A stretch of DNA of 64,000 nucleotides from Stygiolobus sp037389425 (GTDB lineage: Archaea > Thermoproteota > Thermoprotei_A > Sulfolobales > Sulfolobaceae), in contig NZ_JBBHKR010000062.1 in assembly GCF_037389425.1 (NCBI RefSeq), positions 1-64,000 on the forward strand, in the 5' to 3' direction. Both the position numbers and the translations under genes were made by a program. The notes under the pieces were generated by a model. It made no database searches. It had not been told where the DNA came from and saw only the letters and a program-made list of their open reading frames with translations. Shown here in pieces: positions 26,588 to 39,731 of the stretch. Numbering within the stretch: the stretch's first letter is position 1; every line of letters begins with the position of its first letter.

Positions 26588-27046
26588 GTGAATAAGAAAC
26601 GAGCTCATGGTCAAAGTCACTCTACTAGACCCGTCAGGACTGGAGCTCCTAAGTGGGTTAGGTTCACTAGGGAAGAAGTGGAGTTACTTATAGAAGAATT
26701 AGCTAAGAAAGGATATCCTCCAAGTATGATAGGGCTCATATTGAGAGACCAATACGGAGTACCACTAGTTAGGCAAATAGCTGGTAAAAAAGTAGTTCAG
26801 ATATTAGAGGAGAAAGGTTTAGCACCTAAGATTCCAGAAGATTTATACAATTTAATAAAGAAGGCTGTTAACATAAGAAGACACTTGTTTGAGCATCCTA
26901 AGGATAAGAAAGCCAAGAGAGGGTTAGAGGAGACCGAGTCTAAGATAAGAAGATTAGTAAGGTACTACGTAGAGGTAGGTAAGTTACCTCAAGGATGGAG
27001 ATACGAGCCTGAGAAAGCAGAACTTCTCGTTTCAGGAGCTCAATGA
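26588..27046 (+). CDS. rps15: 30S ribosomal protein S15
   Basis: GTG 26588 gives VNKKRAHGQSHSTRPVRTGA, aligning with other Sulfolobus S15 (MNKRRAKGKSHS) and has an AGGTGA site five bases upstream; GTG 26579 is the alternative. The protein of 152 residues carries the archaeal N-terminal extension and the uS15 core PPSMIGLILRDQYGVP, IRRHLFEHPKDKKAKRGLEETESKIRRL. Binds 16S rRNA in the central domain. Confidence 0.94.
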   Translation: MNKKRAHGQSHSTRPVRTGAPKWVRFTREEVELLIEELAKKGYPPSMIGLILRDQYGVPLVRQIAGKKVVQILEEKGLAPKIPEDLYNLIKKAVNIRRHLFEHPKDKKAKRGLEETESKIRRLVRYYVEVGKLPQGWRYEPEKAELLVSGAQ

Positions 27047-27385
27047 TTTTTCCACTCTTTCTTTGAGAATTTCTGCAACCCTATGGTCTACTCCTATTGG
27101 CTCAGCGACTATTATTTTAACTTTATTTGACACTGATTGAAGCTGTTTAGGAATATCCCTCTTAAAGTGCGTTCCCGCAGCAAAAAGCAGTGGGACTACA
27201 ACTATACTATCTACACCTTTTTCAATAAGCTTCTTAGCTGCGTCGGTGATACTAGGTTCGTTAAACTCGATGAACCCGTACTCGACTACTGAAAAATACT
27301 TTCTAAGTAAGTCAGCATACTTTATTGCAACTTCTTTCCACTCACTAACTTTACTTCCGTGTAAAACTAGTAATACGCCAATCAT
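27032..27385 (-). CDS. cbiX: small sirohydrochlorin cobaltochelatase CbiX
   Basis: At 117 residues this is the short archaeal CbiX-S that acts as a homodimer. It has VLLVLHGSKVSEW with the first catalytic His, EFNEPSITDA, and VVPLLFAAGTHFKRDIP with the second His. It inserts cobalt (possibly iron or nickel) into sirohydrochlorin in cobamide synthesis. Convergent with rps15, overlapping its 3' end by 15 bases. Confidence 0.9.
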   Translation of the reverse strand: MIGVLLVLHGSKVSEWKEVAIKYADLLRKYFSVVEYGFIEFNEPSITDAAKKLIEKGVDSIVVVPLLFAAGTHFKRDIPKQLQSVSNKVKIIVAEPIGVDHRVAEILKERVEKSLSS

Positions 27386-27448
27386 AGGTCAAATTATTAA
27401 CTTCGATTTTATATACTTGTGTTTTGATTTAGCTTAAAGGGATAAAGA

Positions 27449-28090
27449 GTGCCTGACTTCAAGATTGTCATATCTGACCCGCAAACAAAAGAGCCTAACA
27501 CAGCTAAGGTTAAAGTTAAAGTATCTGATGCAGTTCAGGTTAATCAGGGAGAGAAGGACGGAAAAGCAATACCCTCAGCCAAACTGAATGAGAAGACTAA
27601 ACAAGATCTCGGTTTAGACCAGTTCGTGACAGTCGAGATAGAAAAGCAGGAGGGAGATAAAAAGTTAAAAATAAAGGGTCACTTTAAGGTCGAGGTAGAT
27701 AACTCCGTCCCCCAAAATGAGATATGGATTTCACAGCAGATGGGAGAGAGATTCGGTGCTAATGAGTTTGAAGCAATAGCTTACAGAACTAAAGCCTTCC
27801 AGGTCTCAGTAGATCAATCAAAAGTCCCCAGTTTAATAGGGGCAAAAATAGGGGATGTAGTTGACGTAAACATATCCGGAGTACCCCTGAAACTTAAGAT
27901 AACCGGTGGGTCAGATAACTCAGGCTTCCCGATGAGATTTGACGTTCAAGGTGGTGCTAAAAGGAGGCTGTTACTGAGCTCCCCTCCCGGTTTCTATCCT
28001 ACTGAAGACGGTATGAGAAAGAAGAAGACCGTTCGCGGAAATATGATCACTGCTGAAATAGTTCAGGTTAATACTATATTAGTTAGGTGA
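27449..28090 (+). CDS. rps6e: 30S ribosomal protein S6e
   Basis: The C-terminal 110 residues show the eS6 core VPSLIGAKIGDVVDVNIS, KITGGSDNSGFPMRFDVQGG and AKRRLLLSSPPGFYP. An additional N-terminal domain of about 90 residues (KVKVSDAVQVNQGEKDGKAI) is a variant seen in Sulfolobales, where S6e is larger than in other archaea. The next gene, aIF2-gamma, starts at or just after the stop, a conserved archaeal pairing. Confidence 0.9.
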   Translation: MPDFKIVISDPQTKEPNTAKVKVKVSDAVQVNQGEKDGKAIPSAKLNEKTKQDLGLDQFVTVEIEKQEGDKKLKIKGHFKVEVDNSVPQNEIWISQQMGERFGANEFEAIAYRTKAFQVSVDQSKVPSLIGAKIGDVVDVNISGVPLKLKITGGSDNSGFPMRFDVQGGAKRRLLLSSPPGFYPTEDGMRKKKTVRGNMITAEIVQVNTILVR

Positions 28091-28098
28091 AAAAACTT

Positions 28099-29750
<1,652 letters not shown>

Positions 29751-29762
29751 TCTGATACCTCT

Positions 29763-30314
29763 ATGTTTAAACTCATTAAAGCCAAGGGTATCGTTAGAAT
29801 ACCTCCAGACTACTTCGGTCAGCCTATCGATGATGTCGCGTTACAAATTCTGAGACAAGAATACCAAGAAAAAGTATTAAAGGATATCGGACTTGTACTC
29901 GGCGTGTTTGATGCTAAAGCAAACGAGGAAGGATATATAATCTTCGGAGACGGCGCAACTTACCATGAGGTAGAGTTCAATATGTTAGTTTATGCACCAA
30001 TGATGCATGAAATAGTTGAAGGTGAGGTGAATCAAGTAGATAACTATGGTATATACGTCAATATAGGTCCGGTTGACGGTCTAGTTCATATATCACAAAT
30101 AACTGACGATAACCTGAAATTTGATCAAAATAGAGGTATTCTTATAGGAGAGAGGTCTAAGAAGGTCATTCAGAAGGGAGATAGAGTGAGAGCACGGATA
30201 ATTAGCATATCAGTAGGAGGTTCTAGAATGCCAAGGATAGCCCTAACAATGAAGCAACCATTCTTAGGTAAACTAGAGTGGATAAACCAAGAACTCTCAA
30301 AGGCGAGTAAGTGA
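29763..30314 (+). CDS. rpo7: DNA-directed RNA polymerase subunit Rpo7 (E')
   Basis: The 183-residue protein has the tip domain MFKLIKAKGIVRIPPDYFGQ and an S1 OB fold VEGEVNQVDNYGIYVNIGPVDGLVHISQI. With Rpo4 it forms the stalk of archaeal RNA polymerase, needed for open complex formation and RNA binding. It shares its stop with the start of the Spt4 gene. Confidence 0.95.
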   Translation: MFKLIKAKGIVRIPPDYFGQPIDDVALQILRQEYQEKVLKDIGLVLGVFDAKANEEGYIIFGDGATYHEVEFNMLVYAPMMHEIVEGEVNQVDNYGIYVNIGPVDGLVHISQITDDNLKFDQNRGILIGERSKKVIQKGDRVRARIISISVGGSRMPRIALTMKQPFLGKLEWINQELSKASK

Positions 30315-30514
30315 TGCCAGAAAAGAAGATATTCAAGGCTTGTAAAAATTGTAGAGCACTAGTACCCATGGAGACAGCTACATGCCCTATCTGTAACTCA
30401 ACGTCTTTCAGTGAGGATTGGAGCGGGATGGTTATCATAATAAGCCAAGATTCTGAAGTAGCAAAGGTCTTTGGGGCATCGACACCGTGGAGATACGCGA
30501 TTACAGTCAAGTAG
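30314..30514 (+). CDS. spt4: transcription elongation factor Spt4
   Basis: A small zinc protein of 66 residues: FKACKNCRALVPMETATCPICNS contains the CxxC-x12-CxxC zinc site, then WSGMVIIISQDSEVAKVFG, the Spt5-binding strand. With Spt5 it clamps RNA polymerase for processive elongation. ATG 30314 overlaps the Rpo7 stop (TGATG). Length is normal. Confidence 0.94.
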   Translation: MPEKKIFKACKNCRALVPMETATCPICNSTSFSEDWSGMVIIISQDSEVAKVFGASTPWRYAITVK

Positions 30515-31023
30515 ATTATTGTTTTATTTTACCTCAAGAACTGAGAAACCAATTGGCAAAACCGTACGGTATTCTTTTCGCAAACAATGCCGAACTTCTC
30601 CACTTTCTTAGATCTAGGAAAAACTCGAGAATAATAACAGTTGGTGATGTTGTAACTAAGACTGTATTAGACCTTAACTTAACTCCTTTTCTGTCATTAG
30701 TAGACGGAAAAACTAGGCGTAAGTTTAATATTGAAAAGAGGACAGTCATGGAAAGGGTAAAAAACGAAGCCGGGCTGATAAGGTTATCAGCAATTTCGAA
30801 AATTAAAGAACTGCTTGAGATTGACTCGGATGCTAGTAAGGTCGTGTATGTGGAGGGTGAAGAGGATTTATTAGTAATTCCAATAGTAATTTACGGAAAA
30901 GACGGAGATATTATACTTTATGGTCAACCGTATGCAGGAGCCGTTGTCCTAATAATAGACGATCTAATAAGAAGAAGAGTAATGGAAATCTTCACCAAGT
31001 TTAGTATAGTTAAGTGTGAATAA
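30487..31023 (+). CDS. GTP-dependent dephospho-CoA kinase (DUF359)
   Basis: The 178-residue protein shows YGILFANNAELLHFL, ITVGDVVTKTVLDLNLTPFLSLVDGKTRR and the acidic motif YVEGEEDLLVIPIVI followed by YGQPYAGAVVLI, typical of archaeal DUF359, shown to phosphorylate dephospho-CoA with GTP in the last step of coenzyme A synthesis. The GTG start lies 28 bases inside spt4, the conserved archaeal order Spt4-DUF359. Confidence 0.9.
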   Translation: MEIRDYSQVDYCFILPQELRNQLAKPYGILFANNAELLHFLRSRKNSRIITVGDVVTKTVLDLNLTPFLSLVDGKTRRKFNIEKRTVMERVKNEAGLIRLSAISKIKELLEIDSDASKVVYVEGEEDLLVIPIVIYGKDGDIILYGQPYAGAVVLIIDDLIRRRVMEIFTKFSIVKCE

Positions 31024-31025
31024 AA

Positions 31026-31083
31026 ACATCCGACCTGCGCGGGCTCATCACTTGTCAGCCCTTTCGAGCTTCTTCATCTTTGT
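31026..31083 (-). ncRNA. candidate C/D-box sRNA against tRNA-Glu(UUC) U34
   Basis: On the minus strand: C-like AAGATGA (31080-31074), 15-nt spacer, D' CTGA (31058-31055), 3 nt, C' GTGATGA (31051-31045), 12 nt, D-like CGGA (31032-31029). C and D each differ from consensus by one base. The D' guide pairs over 12 nt with CCTTTCGAGCTT, the anticodon loop and 3' stem of tRNA-Glu(UUC) as seen in the fragment at 8.8 kb. The base opposite the fifth guide nucleotide from D' is U34, the expected 2'-O-methylation site. It fills the 64-bp gap between the DUF359 gene and apgM. Confidence 0.65.
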
Positions 31084-31087
31084 TTCT

Positions 31088-32328
31088 TTACGCACCGTAT
31101 TTTTCTGCTCTATAAGAGTAGTTAAGTAATAAGTTCATTACATCAAGCCCCCTTATTCTTAGAGTTCCCTTTCGAGCTTCTCTTTCGTTGAAGTCCTTAA
31201 CGTCATCGAAGACTAAATTACTATAGGGTATATAGAGCATAAACGGTACTGGATCCCCCGTGTGTTCTCTAACTTCTACTGGTGTGGCATGATCTCCAGT
31301 TATTGCAATTACTATCTCACTTCCAAATCTATCAAGAATTTTTCCGATCATTTTGTCAATCATCTCTATAGCATATTTTTTACCTTCCACATTTCCGTCA
31401 TGAGAAGCTGCGTCCGTAGCCTTTAAGTGCAAAAAGACGAAGTCGTAGTCGTTCAGCAATTTCGCAGCCTCCTCTGCCTTACCGATGTAATTGGTGTCCA
31501 ATCCTCCGGTGGCCCCAACTGGGGTCACTACTTTCATTCCTAACTGCTCGCATATTCCCTTAATTAACGCAGTTGCAGAAACTGCTGCAGCCTTCAGCTT
31601 AGTGTAGCTTTCGAACGCGGGTAATTCTTCGTACTCCGAAGCTCCTCTTAGTAAGATAATATTAGCCGGTAGTTCTCCCTTTTCTATTCTCTTCTTGTTA
31701 TACTCAGATTGTGAAAGGACTTCGTAAATCCTCTTCGTAAGTTTATTTACTATCTCGGCTGTCCTTTTTGCTGCATCACTATTTGTTAGTGGGCTGCTAT
31801 CAAGAACTTTTTTACCGACTTCATGGGGGTCTGTGTCGGATATTTTATCGCTCAGACCCTTACCTCTCAATACTACAGCTACTCTATGTTCTGTACCGTG
31901 GAAGAACTTCACTTCAACTCCATCGATCTCTTTTATTTTCTCGTTGAGCTCTCTTACGAGGTCTTCAGCCTCTTCTATCTTTCTACCAGCCCTCCTATCC
32001 TTAACTACGAACTCGTTGTCTACTGTTGCAAAATTACCCCTAAAAGCTACATCTCCTCCTTTTAACCTAGCCCCAGCCCCTATAGCTTCAAATGCTCCTC
32101 TTCCTTTGTAGAACTTTTTTGGATCTAGGCCAAATATAGAAAGATGGGAAGTGTCACTTCCTGCAACTACACCCGGTGAAATAGGATCCATCAGACCGAC
32201 CAGTGAAGATTTAAGCAACTCCCTCACAGTAGGTTTGTCTACAGCTTCTAAAGGTGTCTTATAATTCAACTTACTTACTGGTCTGTCACCTAATCCGTCG
32301 GCAATGAAAAGAAGAATCTTGTAGTGTT

Positions 32329-32332
<4 letters not shown>
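31088..32332 (-). CDS. apgM: 2,3-bisphosphoglycerate-independent phosphoglycerate mutase
   Basis: The 414-residue enzyme is of the archaeal ApgM type: LLFIADGLGDRPVSKLNYKTPLEA with metal-binding Asp, PISPGVVAGSDTSHLSIFGLDP with the catalytic Ser region, VEFFHGTEHR-like KFFHGTEHRVAVVLRG, HLKATDAASHDGN and IAITGDHATPVEVREHTGDPVP metal ligands of the alkaline-phosphatase fold. It interconverts 3- and 2-phosphoglycerate. The start overlaps the cdc48 stop (ATGA). Confidence 0.94.
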
Positions 32333-34584
<2,252 letters not shown>

Positions 34585-34650
34585 ATTGTGATGTGATCAT
34601 ATTTTCGTTATTAAATAAGCTATCTGTGCCTTTAAGGCACCAAGTAGTAG

Positions 34651-34660
34651 ATATTTAAAT
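34651..34660 (+). promoter_or_regulatory. TATA box of reverse gyrase, leaderless transcript
   Basis: ATATTTAAAT lies about 26 bases before ATG 34682, the normal TATA-to-start distance, with no ribosome site between, implying a leaderless mRNA. Purines upstream (GTAG) may serve as BRE. Read on the other strand the same AT-rich block lies in the shared intergenic region with cdc48. Confidence 0.6.
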
Positions 34661-34681
34661 ATCTAACTAATTTAGTGAATA

Positions 34682-37600
34682 ATGAGTATAAACTTGAGGG
34701 AGATTCCCCCATCTATATATAAGTCGAGTTGCCCGAATTGTGGAGGAGCTATTTCATCTTCCAGACTGAGTAAAGGTTCAGTATGTACTAGGTGTTTTTC
34801 TAATGATGAGGCTGAATTTCACAGCCTAAACGACTTGATAAAAGCTTTGAAAAGTGCTAGTACTTTGAGCAAGCTTTCAAAGGAAAGTGAGATTCTGTCC
34901 GAATTTAATGTGTTTAGTGAAATATTCAGAACAGCCATAGGTTATCCCCCTTATGGTCCCCAGAAGAGTTGGATCATAAGACTCTTACGAAATGACAGTT
35001 TCGCAATTATAGCTCCACCCGGTTTAGGAAAGACTACCTTCGGTCTAGTCGCTTCATTATATTATGCAAATAAAAAGAAGAAATCCATAATAATATTTCC
35101 AACCAAGAGTCTAGTTAAACAAGCACTTGATAAACTGTCGACTTTTTCCTCTAATTCTGGTATAGAAGCAAAAATAATATATTATCACTCAGGTCTTACA
35201 GAGTCACAAAGGCAAGAGCTTAATAAGAGTTTGTATTCGAATGAGTTCGACATTTTCATCTCAACTAATCGTTTTGTGATAGATCATATAGATAGTTTAT
35301 CTAATCTAAAATACGACTTTCTATTTGTAGATGACGTTGATACTGCACTGAAATCTAGTAAAAGTGCACGAGCGGTTTTACGCCTTGTGGGATTTTCGCA
35401 AGATGCGATGGACAAAGTCAGGGAACTGATGAAAGTTAAGGATACAGACATTCTGTTCTCTGAAGTAGAAAAAATCAGGAAAGGAATTGTAGGAAACAAA
35501 ACTGTGGTTTTCTCTTCAGCAACACTAACTAAGGGTAACCCCGTTTTCTCCCTACTTATGGGTTTTAAGCCTGGAAGCTCAGTAATATATTTGCGAAAAA
35601 TAATCGATGCTTATACTGAATTACCCACTAACGATAATGAAGTTATAAGATTGTTAAAAGAGTTATTATCGAGGCTCGGCAGTGGTGGTCTTATATTCGT
35701 CCCAGTTGATAAGGGTCAAGAATATGCTAAGTTTTTAGAGGAAAGTCTTTCAAAAGATTTTAGCATAGCAGCGGTTGCTTCATCGAGCACTTCTAAAATA
35801 GAGGAATTTGCTGAAGGTAAGATTGATATCCTTATAGGCTCAACAACTCATTATGGTATCTTAGTAAGGGGAATTGATTTACCGTGGAGAATTAAATATG
35901 CAATATTCGTAGGAATTCCGAAATTCAAGTTCAGAATAGGAGAGACTATAAATCTAGTTACTTTAAGTAGAATTCTAAGTATAATTGCTCTCATTACTAA
36001 GGATCAGGAGATCATTAGACTAGCTGGTCGCATTAGACGAAAGATCAGGAGATTATCTCCAGCAGCTCTCGCATTGTTAAGTCAACAAGCCAGAGAGGGA
36101 AAACTAGAGGATGACACACTAATAAAGGCTTATGGGATTGTTAACTCTTATCTCCAGAACGAGGATATTCTTAAGAAAATAAGTGAAACGGGAGATTTTG
36201 TAATCTCGAACGGAAATATATTAATTCCAGATTACTTAACTTATATACAAGCTAGCGGGAGAACATCTAGAATTTATGGTGGAGATCTGACAACTGGCCT
36301 TTCAATACTGCTAGTAGACGATAGAAACTTATTTGAAATATTTAATAGAAAGATTTCCTTAATACTAGATGAAATAAACTGGAAGGAACTTGATTTAAAT
36401 TCATGGAAGATAGGAAATGTAGAACTGTCTGAGATCATTAATGGTATTAACGAAGAAAGAGAGAAGATACTCAAGATCAAGAAAGAAGGAGGTATTACTC
36501 CCTTACTCGGAAAGGTTAAAACAGTACTATTAATTGTGGAATCGCCGAATAAGGCTAAAACCATATCTAATTTCTTTTCAAGACCCAGTACTAGGCAAGT
36601 AGGAAATCTTAGGGTTTACGAAACAGTTCTGGAGGATAAGATTCTAATGGTAACCGCGTCTGGCGGACATGTTTACGATCTCACAACTGATAACATAGGA
36701 ATTTATGGAGTAGATGTCAAAATAAGTGAAGATGGTTCAGCGCTATTTCTACCTTACTATAACACAATTAAAAGGTGTAAAAACGGTCATCAATTCACTG
36801 ATTATGATAAAGGTGGTAAGTGTCCTAAATGCGGGACTACTGATATCATTACGGATAAGACGTATACAGTAGAAAATCTAAGAAAACTATCTTTAGAAGT
36901 TGACGAAATATTAATAGGAACTGATCCTGACACAGAGGGAGAGAAAATAGCTTGGGATTTGTACTTAGCGTTGAGACCTTATAACAATAATATTAGGAGA
37001 GCTGAATTCCATGAAGTTACAAGAAGGGCTATTATTCAAGCTATATCTAGCCCTAGAGAATTTAACGTGAACCTCGTGGAGTCTCAAATAGTAAGGAGAA
37101 TAGAAGACAGATGGATAGGATTTAAACTTTCTCAAAAGGTTCAAACTGAGTTCTGGCCGAAATATTGTACAGAAGAAAAAGAAAGAGCTAGAAGCAAGTA
37201 CTACAATCAGAGTACAGATTGTTCAGAGAACAGAAACTTAAGTGCTGGCAGAGTTCAGACACCAGTACTTAACTGGATAGTAACTAGATACGATGAGTAT
37301 AACAAGACTAAAACTAGGGTCTATTACGGAAGAATAAAAGGGCTCGAGGATATAACTTTCTATGTCCAAAGGCAAGAAGGAGTTAGAAAGAACAACGTCG
37401 TTACAGTAACATTTAAGGAAATAAGTGAGGTAATTGAGGACTTCGGACCTTTACCCCCCTATACTACTGATACTCTACTTTCAGATGCCAACAATTTCTT
37501 CGGGCTATCTGCTCCAGAAACAATGAGGATTGCACAAGACCTATTCGAACTAGGTCTGATAACATACCACAGAACCGATAGTACAAGAATCTCTAACGTA

Positions 37601-38419
37601 GGAATATCAATAGCTGAAAACTATCTTAAGCAAGTTCTAGGTCAGAATTATGAAAAGGTATTCAAACCGAGGACTTGGGGAGAAGGCGGCGCTCATGAAG
37701 GAATAAGGCCAACTAAGCCCTTAGATGTGGATCAGCTTAGACTCATGATTGAGGATGGAGACTTAGAGTTAGCTAAACCCCTTACGTCTAACCATTTCAA
37801 GGTTTACGATCTTGTGTTCAGGAGGTTCATATCTAGTCAAATTGTCCCCTTAAAAGTTATAAAAGAGGTTGTAAAGTTTGAAATTAAAGATGAAGAGGGG
37901 AATCCCATACCACTAGAACAGAATTATGTGGAGTTAGTAACGAATTACTCCCTTCCGGTACAAATAGATAATATAACGAAGTTTATCTATCAGCCCGTAA
38001 GACGCCTATCTAAGTCATTGGTTTCAAGGTTGAAAGATCTTGGCTGTGAATCATTACCTTGTGATTTCGGTTTGTCTTTAGAAGGTTCGTTCTTGAGGAG
38101 TAAGGTAAATTTATATACTCAAGCTGATTTGGTCATAGAAATGAAAAATAAAGAGATCGGAAGGCCTAGCACTTATGCGACGATTATCAATACGATTCTT
38201 AAGAGGCGTTATGCGATAGAAAGTAAAAAAACTAAGAAAATGATTCCTACATCTTTAGGTAAGGCTGTAAATAAATATTTAAATGAAAAGTACGGTAAGT
38301 TTGTATCAGAAGAGAGAACAAGAAAGTTACTTCAGCTGATGGATATGATTGAAGCTGGTAAAGAGAGATATGACTATGTACTAAAACAAATATATGAAGA
38401 AATAAATGAAATTAGGTGA
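34682..38419 (+). CDS. topR1: reverse gyrase
   Basis: The 1245-residue protein fuses an SF2 helicase-like domain to topoisomerase IA. Visible: N-terminal zinc finger CPNCGG...CTRCF (residues 19-38), Walker A APPGLGKTTFG (about 110), DDVD as motif II, SSATL as III, second zinc finger CKNGH...CPKCG (about 700-718), toprim LLIVESPNKAKTISNFF with GTDPDTEGEKIAWD, catalytic Tyr in LGLITYHRTDSTRIS (about 963). It positively supercoils DNA and marks a hyperthermophile. Sulfolobales have two paralogues; the topR1 label rests on gene position. Confidence 0.95.
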   Translation: MSINLREIPPSIYKSSCPNCGGAISSSRLSKGSVCTRCFSNDEAEFHSLNDLIKALKSASTLSKLSKESEILSEFNVFSEIFRTAIGYPPYGPQKSWIIRLLRNDSFAIIAPPGLGKTTFGLVASLYYANKKKKSIIIFPTKSLVKQALDKLSTFSSNSGIEAKIIYYHSGLTESQRQELNKSLYSNEFDIFISTNRFVIDHIDSLSNLKYDFLFVDDVDTALKSSKSARAVLRLVGFSQDAMDKVRELMKVKDTDILFSEVEKIRKGIVGNKTVVFSSATLTKGNPVFSLLMGFKPGSSVIYLRKIIDAYTELPTNDNEVIRLLKELLSRLGSGGLIFVPVDKGQEYAKFLEESLSKDFSIAAVASSSTSKIEEFAEGKIDILIGSTTHYGILVRGIDLPWRIKYAIFVGIPKFKFRIGETINLVTLSRILSIIALITKDQEIIRLAGRIRRKIRRLSPAALALLSQQAREGKLEDDTLIKAYGIVNSYLQNEDILKKISETGDFVISNGNILIPDYLTYIQASGRTSRIYGGDLTTGLSILLVDDRNLFEIFNRKISLILDEINWKELDLNSWKIGNVELSEIINGINEEREKILKIKKEGGITPLLGKVKTVLLIVESPNKAKTISNFFSRPSTRQVGNLRVYETVLEDKILMVTASGGHVYDLTTDNIGIYGVDVKISEDGSALFLPYYNTIKRCKNGHQFTDYDKGGKCPKCGTTDIITDKTYTVENLRKLSLEVDEILIGTDPDTEGEKIAWDLYLALRPYNNNIRRAEFHEVTRRAIIQAISSPREFNVNLVESQIVRRIEDRWIGFKLSQKVQTEFWPKYCTEEKERARSKYYNQSTDCSENRNLSAGRVQTPVLNWIVTRYDEYNKTKTRVYYGRIKGLEDITFYVQRQEGVRKNNVVTVTFKEISEVIEDFGPLPPYTTDTLLSDANNFFGLSAPETMRIAQDLFELGLITYHRTDSTRISNVGISIAENYLKQVLGQNYEKVFKPRTWGEGGAHEGIRPTKPLDVDQLRLMIEDGDLELAKPLTSNHFKVYDLVFRRFISSQIVPLKVIKEVVKFEIKDEEGNPIPLEQNYVELVTNYSLPVQIDNITKFIYQPVRRLSKSLVSRLKDLGCESLPCDFGLSLEGSFLRSKVNLYTQADLVIEMKNKEIGRPSTYATIINTILKRRYAIESKKTKKMIPTSLGKAVNKYLNEKYGKFVSEERTRKLLQLMDMIEAGKERYDYVLKQIYEEINEIR

Positions 38420-38425
38420 GAATGA

Positions 38426-39322
38426 ATGCTTATAGGGTTATTACACCTTAAGCTTAAAGAGGCTAGCAAAAAAGCGAACGTGGAAAAGGCAAAGAAACTG
38501 ATAAAGGAGGCGAAGGAAAGGGGCGCTAAATTAGTTATCTTACCCTCTTTATTTCCAGTAGGAAACATTTTTGAAATTTATGAAAATGATAAGAAGTCTA
38601 AGAGTATTATAAGGAATCTCTCGGAAAAAATTCCGGGTACTATTACGGATACGTTGATAAATTTAGCCACCGAAGGCGAAATCCATCTAGTTGCAGGTCC
38701 AATTTTAGAACAGGCAGGTCCAAAGGTATTTCTTACCACCCTTATCATCTCACCCCAAGGTGAGATAATTGGCAAATATAGGAAGGTAATTATTTCCGAA
38801 AAAGACGTGAGACTCGGGATATCCTCTGGAAAAGAGCCTGTATTCATGTCTTTAGACAAAAGATACGGGATTTTAGCTGAAGACGATATTTTCTCTCCTG
38901 AAATTAACAGAGTTTTAGCTCTTGGTAATGCGTCTGCTATTATCGGGTCGATAAAGGCGTATGCTAGGAGTCCAGATATAGTTAAGTACGTTGCTATAGC
39001 TAGAACCTTAGAGAACGGCATACCGTATATATTGGTTGGTGAGGCAATAGAAGACGAAAACGGTGAAATAATAGGCTCGTCACCTACTTTTGTAACTAGT
39101 ACTAACTCTCTAATCTATAAACAGGCTGAGGATGAAGACACCGTACTATATGTAGAGACTACTGTGCTAATGCAAGAGAGTTCTAAGGAACGTATAGGCA
39201 AGATAAATAACATTGAGACGATATTACAAGGACTGTGTAAGAACATAAAGAAAATGAAAGCTATGGAAAGGAAAAAGATAAACCAAGAAGACAGACACGA
39301 AAAAGAAGAGGAAGAAGAGTAA
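38426..39322 (+). CDS. nitrilase-superfamily protein lacking catalytic residues
   Basis: The 298-residue protein has the carbon-nitrogen hydrolase fold: AKLVILPSLFPVG, GEIIGKYRKVI, YGILAEDDIFSPEINRVLALGNASAIIG, ARTLENGIPYILVGE. Of the Glu-Lys-Cys triad, Glu is Ser (LPS instead of LPE) and Cys is Glu (AEDD instead of CYD); only Lys remains. It is therefore probably a pseudoenzyme with a binding or regulatory role. A charged C-terminal tail follows. It starts seven bases after reverse gyrase, suggesting co-transcription. Confidence 0.82.
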   Translation: MLIGLLHLKLKEASKKANVEKAKKLIKEAKERGAKLVILPSLFPVGNIFEIYENDKKSKSIIRNLSEKIPGTITDTLINLATEGEIHLVAGPILEQAGPKVFLTTLIISPQGEIIGKYRKVIISEKDVRLGISSGKEPVFMSLDKRYGILAEDDIFSPEINRVLALGNASAIIGSIKAYARSPDIVKYVAIARTLENGIPYILVGEAIEDENGEIIGSSPTFVTSTNSLIYKQAEDEDTVLYVETTVLMQESSKERIGKINNIETILQGLCKNIKKMKAMERKKINQEDRHEKEEEEE

Positions 39323-39352
39323 CTTTTATGCTCTTTAGTAAATCATGTGGTT

Positions 39353-39679
39353 TTAAGAGCTAGTTATGTAAACTACTGTCCTCCTATTTTTCACTACTTG
39401 TGATATCATTCCTTGTCTTTCGAGTTCCTCTAATATCTTCTTAGCAACGCTTATGTTGACATTAATCTTATTTGCGAGAACATAAGGTGTGATTATTTTT
39501 TCCTTCTTTAATTCCTCTTGAACTTTATTTATAGTGTCCTTATCAACTGTGATTGCCTTAGAGGTAACTTCCTTACCGGTCTTGCTTGTTTTCTTCTGAG
39601 CTTTCTTCTGGGTTTCCTCTTGTTGCTTCTTTAATCTCTTCTCTATATTACTAATTGGTTTCTTACTCGCACCACCCAT
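39353..39679 (-). CDS. rps25e: 30S ribosomal protein S25e
   Basis: A lysine/glutamine-rich N-terminus (about 45 residues) precedes a winged-helix domain VDKDTINKVQEELKKEKIITPYVLANKINVNISVAKKILEELERQGMI, the archaeal eS25 fold. Length 108 is normal. Divergent from the TrmB-like gene by 52 bp. Confidence 0.88.
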   Translation of the reverse strand: MGGASKKPISNIEKRLKKQQEETQKKAQKKTSKTGKEVTSKAITVDKDTINKVQEELKKEKIITPYVLANKINVNISVAKKILEELERQGMISQVVKNRRTVVYITSS

Positions 39680-39731
39680 TGGATTCCCACTAAATTTAAG
39701 TTAGTAATTTGAGAGTATTAAACGTTACTTT

